DNA of 16,176 nucleotides from JACQHM01 sp964535215. Its GTDB lineage: Bacteria > Methylomirabilota > Methylomirabilia > Methylomirabilales > JACQHM01. The stretch is from positions 1 to 16,176 of the forward strand of contig CAZHST010000059.1 of NCBI GenBank assembly GCA_964535215.1, written 5' to 3'. Below are positions 13,457-16,176 of this stretch, piece by piece. Within the stretch, counting starts at the first letter, position 1. Each line of letters begins with the position of its first letter. The translations under genes and the position numbers were made by a program. The notes under the pieces are model-generated. The model saw only the letters and a program-made list of their open reading frames with translations, was not told the DNA's origin and made no database searches.

Positions 13457-14736
13457 CGGTGGCCTTCTTTTTCAGGTCCAACGGGGCGTGGCCGGAGCCG
13501 TTCGGGGTAAAGGGGAAATTGGGAACACAGTTCCTTGACCTGGGCGGCGACCCGTTCCTGGATGGAGGTGTCCTCGACATCCTTCAGGACCGTGGCGATC
13601 AGACGGCCGATCACCTGCATCTCCCCCTCCTTCATCCCCCGGGTGGTGACGGCCGGGGTGCCGATCCGGATCCCGGAGGCTGTGGCCGGGGGCTTCTGGT
13701 CAAAGGGGATGGCGTTCTTGTTGACGGTGATCCCCGCCCGATCCAGCGCCGTTTCAGCGGCCTTGCCGGTCAGGCCGTTCTGGGAGACATCCACCAGCAT
13801 GAGGTGGGTATCGGTCCCGCCCGAGACCAGCCGGAAGCCCTGACGCTGGAGCTCCTCGGCCAGGGCCTTGGCATTGGCGACGATCTGGCGCTGGTACTCC
13901 TTAAAATCGGGCTGGAGGGCCTCCTTGAAGGCGACGGCCTTGGCCGCGATGATATGCATCAGGGGCCCCCCCTGGAACCCGGGGAAGACGGTTTTGTTCA
14001 AGACCGGGGCGTACTCGGCCTTGCACATGATCATCCCTCCCCGGGGGCCCCGCAGGGTCTTGTGGGTGGTTGTCGTCACGAACTCGCAGAAGGGGATCGG
14101 GGAAGGATGGAGGCCCGCCACGATCAGGCCGGCGATGTGGGCGATGTCGGCCATCAGCAGGCAACCGGCCTCATCGGCGATCTCCCGGAACTTCGCGTAA
14201 TCCAGGATCCTGGGGTAGGCACTCGCCCCCACCACGATCAGCTTCGGCCGGTGCTCCAGCGCCAGGCGGCGGACCTGATCGAAGTCCACCTGCTCCGTCT
14301 TGGGATCAACGCCGTAGGGGATGACCTTGAACAGGCGGCCGGAGAAGTTCACCGGGCTCCCCATGCTCAGGTGGCCCCCGTGGGCCAGGTTTAAGCCCAT
14401 GAAGGCGTCCCCCGGTTCCATGATGGAGAAGTAGACGGCCATGTTGGCCTGGGTGCCGGAATGGGGCTGGACGTTCACATGGTCAGCCCCGAAGAGCTGT
14501 TTGGCCCGCTCAATAGCCAACGTCTCAGCCTGATCCACGAACTCGCAGCCCCCGTAGTAGCGCCTTCCGGGATACCCCTCCGCGTATTTGTTGGTCAGGG
14601 GGGAACCGGCGGCCTCCATGACCGCTTCACTCACGAAGTTTTCTGAGGCGATCAGCTCCAGCTTGGTGGCCTGCCGCTCCGTCTCCAAACGGAGGACCTC
14701 GGCGATCTCGGGATCCACCTCGATTAACCGTTTCAC
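13453..14736 (-). CDS. glyA: serine hydroxymethyltransferase
   Basis: This 427-aa PLP enzyme interconverts serine and glycine while loading one-carbon units on tetrahydrofolate. Motifs are complete: ELIASENFVSEAVMEAAGSPL, TNKYAEGYPGRRYYGG, VQPHSGTQANMAVYF, LMADIAHIAGLIVAGLHPSP, and VTTTTHKTLRGPRGG with the PLP lysine K226. The frame is open to an ATG at 14775, but GTG at 14736 is the start. It has AAGGAGG six bases upstream and gives the normal N-terminus MKRLIEVDPEIAEVL. It is the first gene of the operon and has a good upstream promoter candidate. The stop overlaps nrdR. Confidence 0.97.
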   Translation of the reverse strand: MKRLIEVDPEIAEVLRLETERQATKLELIASENFVSEAVMEAAGSPLTNKYAEGYPGRRYYGGCEFVDQAETLAIERAKQLFGADHVNVQPHSGTQANMAVYFSIMEPGDAFMGLNLAHGGHLSMGSPVNFSGRLFKVIPYGVDPKTEQVDFDQVRRLALEHRPKLIVVGASAYPRILDYAKFREIADEAGCLLMADIAHIAGLIVAGLHPSPIPFCEFVTTTTHKTLRGPRGGMIMCKAEYAPVLNKTVFPGFQGGPLMHIIAAKAVAFKEALQPDFKEYQRQIVANAKALAEELQRQGFRLVSGGTDTHLMLVDVSQNGLTGKAAETALDRAGITVNKNAIPFDQKPPATASGIRIGTPAVTTRGMKEGEMQVIGRLIATVLKDVEDTSIQERVAAQVKELCSQFPLYPERLRPRPVGPEKEGHR

Positions 14737-14742
14737 GATGGC

Positions 14743-14749
14743 CCTCCTT
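14743..14749 (-). promoter_or_regulatory. glyA Shine-Dalgarno sequence
   Basis: AAGGAGG on the minus strand, six bases before the GTG at 14736. It decides the GTG start over the in-frame ATG at 14775. Confidence 0.85.
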
Positions 14750-14786
14750 CCGGGAAAAGGTCCAAGGCCTTGCAAAATCTCAGATT

Positions 14787-14816
14787 ATGGTACCGTTGCC
14801 TCGCTTCCCCTGTCAA
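14787..14816 (-). promoter_or_regulatory. candidate sigma-70 promoter of the glyA-heme operon
   Basis: On the minus strand a perfect -35 hexamer TTGACA (14811-14816) is followed after 18 bases by TACCAT (14787-14792), four of six matches to the -10 consensus. Transcription would begin near 14780 and give a leader of about 45 bases before glyA. No riboswitch fits in so short a leader. Confidence 0.55.
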
Positions 14817-14851
14817 GGAATTCCTCCACCCAGAGGAGGCTCCGAGCCAAC

Positions 14852-14931
14852 GGGGAGGGGGGATCGAGGGCCCTGGCAGCCTACCGCCTCCCCCTGCTTG
14901 GAGGGGGACAGGAGGGGGGATGTTCCCCTCC
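14852..14931. repeat. G/C-tract low-complexity element between the transglycosylase and glyA
   Basis: Runs of four to six G on the plus strand alternate with CCTCCCCC. TCCCCCT and AGGGGGA form a seven-pair stem around GCTTGG near 14889-14908. It resembles short dispersed CCCCCTCC-type elements. The hairpin lies downstream of the transglycosylase stop but has no U tract, so I do not call it an intrinsic terminator. The G runs could form a quadruplex. Confidence 0.5.
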
Positions 14932-14946
14932 AGCTCTCTTCACGCC

Positions 14947-15666
14947 CTAGCGGCCGTCAGGGGGGCCTGCTACCCGCTGGAGGAACAAGGGGGGAACGTT
15001 GGTGTAGCGGACAGCGCCGGTCTCGTCGACATACCGGTACACCTTGAGGGGTGGGGGCGAGGGGCTTCCCTTCGGGGCCGGCCTGCCGTTCAAGGGGAGA
15101 GTCTTCCCCTGACCCCGGTAGAGGGAGAGGACCTTCGTCACGTACTCCTTCGTCTCCTGGTAGGGAGGGATCCCGCCATAGCGGAGGACCGCATTCTCCC
15201 CGGCGTTGTAGGCGGCCAGGGCAAGGCTTACGTTCCCCTCGAAGCGATCCAGGAGCCGTCTCAGGTATCGAACCCCCCCGGTGATGTTGGCCTTGGGATC
15301 GAAGGCGTCTCGAACGGAAAGCTCCCAAGCGGTCTGGGGCATCAGCTGCATCAACCCCATCGCCCCCTTGCGCGAGACGGCGGAGGGGTTGAAGTTGGAT
15401 TCGGCCCGGATGATGGCATGGATCAGGGCAGGGTCAACTTTATGCTCATCGGCGGCGGTCCGGATCAGGGAGGCGTACTGGTCGGAGAAGGACCAGAAAG
15501 GGCCGGCGGGAGGGGAGACGGGACGAAACTCCCGATGGGTCGGGGCGTTGGTGAAGTGGACAACGCCTTCTTCGTCTACCCGGACGTAGACCTCCTCCCC
15601 GGCGGCGACGTGGAGGCCCATCAGCCATCCCAGGCCGATGAGGGTAACAATCCCCCGCTTAAGCAT
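14947..15666 (-). CDS. lytic transglycosylase (SLT domain) flanked by DUF4124 segments
   Basis: This 239-aa secreted peptidoglycan-cleaving enzyme starts with a signal peptide (MLKRGIVTLIGLGWLMGLHV, cleavage probably after AAG). A DUF4124-like segment follows (EVYVRVDEEGVVHFTNAP, 25-42). The Slt70-type catalytic domain spans about 63-180: DPALIHAIIRAESNFNPSAV with the acid E89, KGAMGLMQLMPQTA, NITGGVRYLRRLLDRF, and LALAAYNAGENAV. A second DUF4124-like segment closes the protein (KVYRYVDETGAVRYTNVPP). The enzyme cuts glycan strands in the periplasm and releases anhydromuropeptides. Start: ATG at 15666, with AAGG about five bases upstream. The gene is separated from glyA by about 200 bp and is probably its own unit. 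Confidence 0.93.
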   Translation of the reverse strand: MLKRGIVTLIGLGWLMGLHVAAGEEVYVRVDEEGVVHFTNAPTHREFRPVSPPAGPFWSFSDQYASLIRTAADEHKVDPALIHAIIRAESNFNPSAVSRKGAMGLMQLMPQTAWELSVRDAFDPKANITGGVRYLRRLLDRFEGNVSLALAAYNAGENAVLRYGGIPPYQETKEYVTKVLSLYRGQGKTLPLNGRPAPKGSPSPPPLKVYRYVDETGAVRYTNVPPLFLQRVAGPPDGR

Positions 15667-15672
15667 AGCTGC

Positions 15673-15701
15673 CTTATACCAGACCTTGGGAGAAAAGACA
15701 A
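15673..15701 (-). promoter_or_regulatory. possible promoter of the transglycosylase gene
   Basis: On the minus strand TTGTCT (15696-15701) and TATAAG (15673-15678) are separated by exactly 17 bases. The -10 ends only six bases before the ATG, so a transcript from it would be leaderless. Chance occurrence is possible. Confidence 0.3.
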
Positions 15702-15793
15702 GACCTTCTCTACCTCTGATCGGGGAAGTTTATGCAAGAAAAAGGCCAAGGGTTGCCAACAGCTGCGCTTTTTCATAGGTATTCATAAGCATC

Positions 15794-16085
15794 CTGAAAT
15801 TCCAACATAAGCTCAGGCCCTAGCTAACCCATTGAAAACATTGAGGACACTCCTGACAAAGCCTCGAAAGGGGGAAGAGGACCCTTGTTCAGGAACCTCA
15901 TAGGGTTATCGCTGTTTCCTGGTGCCCGGCAGCACCGGATAATCCAGCTAACTCATGGATTTTCTTAGGCCCTTCGCCGCACGGTGCCGAGCCGGCATCA
16001 TCGCTGGCAGCTTGCGACTGATCGCCAATCTTCAAGGAGGAGCCGGACATCAGGCGACGTTTCGGTTCTTATGTTGGAGTTTCAG
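15794..16085. mobile_element. candidate 292-bp MITE with inverted ends and flanking direct repeat
   Basis: The left end CTGAAATTCCAACATAAG (15794-15811) and the complement of the right end, CTGAAACTCCAACATAAG (16068-16085), match at 17 of 18 bases. CATAAGCATC stands directly outside both ends (15784-15793 and 16086-16095), as a 10-bp target-site duplication would. The interior has no convincing gene, so the element would be non-autonomous. Ends beginning CTGA with duplications of 9-12 bp are known in the IS4 family (IS10 and IS50 ends begin CTGA), but this assignment is only a suggestion. A caution: CATAAG also occurs inside the inverted ends, so the outer repeat may partly belong to the element's own structure. 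The rest of the gene-free stretch, 15702-15783 and 16096-16176, holds nothing I can identify. Confidence 0.6.
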
Positions 16086-16176
16086 CATAAGCATCCATTC
16101 TGATTGACTGGAAAACTCATGTTCGCTAAGCTGGAATTATGGACCAGCTCTACGGGATCGAACGGGCAGCCGCCCT

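Noticed and set aside
13459..14394. 311-codon plus-strand frame opposite glyA
   Set aside because: It is a shadow of the GC-rich glyA codons; the protein is low-complexity and matches no family.
14737..14775. Upstream ATG start for glyA
   Set aside because: GTG at 14736 has an excellent Shine-Dalgarno sequence and gives the conserved N-terminus; the extension would cover that Shine-Dalgarno sequence.
14885..14912. Rho-independent terminator after the transglycosylase gene
   Set aside because: There is a short GC stem, but it is followed by no T run on the minus strand.
14770..15810. 346-codon plus-strand frame across the transglycosylase gene
   Set aside because: It is the complement of a well-supported SLT gene; the product is glycine/proline-rich without any domain and has no ribosome-binding site.
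15784..16095. Integron attC site or tRNA gene in the gene-free right end
   Set aside because: No paired GTTRRRY/RYYYAAC core sites at the ends and no cloverleaf or T-loop sequence could be found.

Overview
The window is about 16 kb of GC-rich bacterial DNA. Every convincing gene lies on the minus strand, so transcription runs from high to low coordinates. The organism is probably a Gram-negative, c-type-cytochrome-bearing bacterium that makes heme by the C5 (glutamyl-tRNA) route. The gene content (glyA-nrdR-siroheme-ccsA-hemA-hemC-cobA/hemD) and the mixture of short dispersed repeats fit a deep-branching Nitrospirota, Desulfobacterota or Methylomirabilota-like lineage. That placement is a weak inference; no rRNA or other phylogenetic marker was seen.

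Right part (16176 to 7145). First comes a gene-free stretch of about 500 bp. It holds a candidate 292-bp non-autonomous transposable element with 18-bp inverted ends and a 10-bp flanking direct repeat. Next is a lytic transglycosylase. A promoter then leads into a tightly packed housekeeping operon: glyA, nrdR (GTGA overlap), precorrin-2 dehydrogenase, a CcsA/HemX-type membrane protein, hemA, hemC and a 671-aa fusion protein. The fusion joins a retropepsin-like (clan AA) aspartic protease domain to uroporphyrinogen-III methyltransferase (CobA) and uroporphyrinogen-III synthase (HemD). Together these genes take glutamyl-tRNA towards uroporphyrinogen III and branch to siroheme, with cytochrome c assembly alongside. 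hemB and hemL are not in the window.

Left part (7257 to 1). The heme operon runs directly into a surface-polysaccharide cluster, and the two overlap by 113 bp. The cluster holds a DegT-type sugar aminotransferase, an ABC exporter (permease Wzm and ATPase Wzt with a C-terminal cargo domain), a class I methyltransferase, a CgeB-like glycosyltransferase and the start of one more gene. These would make, modify and export a polysaccharide. Base composition drops visibly in the last genes (about 2700 to 1), as is common in exchanged polysaccharide loci.

The wzm-wzt junction is heavily remodelled. Between the two exporter genes lie a four-helix-bundle (S23-type) gene bracketed by short GC-rich repeats, a truncated 5' fragment of wzt, a remnant of a degT gene, and a fused nucleotidyltransferase-HEPN gene. 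A perfect 93-bp direct repeat of the wzt start flanks that last block. A second degT remnant lies directly upstream of wzm. Three kinds of short repeat have entered reading frames in phase: in wzt, in degT and at the protease-CobA joint. The most notable features are the protease-CobA-HemD fusion built across a palindromic repeat, the rearranged wzm-wzt junction carrying the MNT-HEPN gene, and the candidate MITE.
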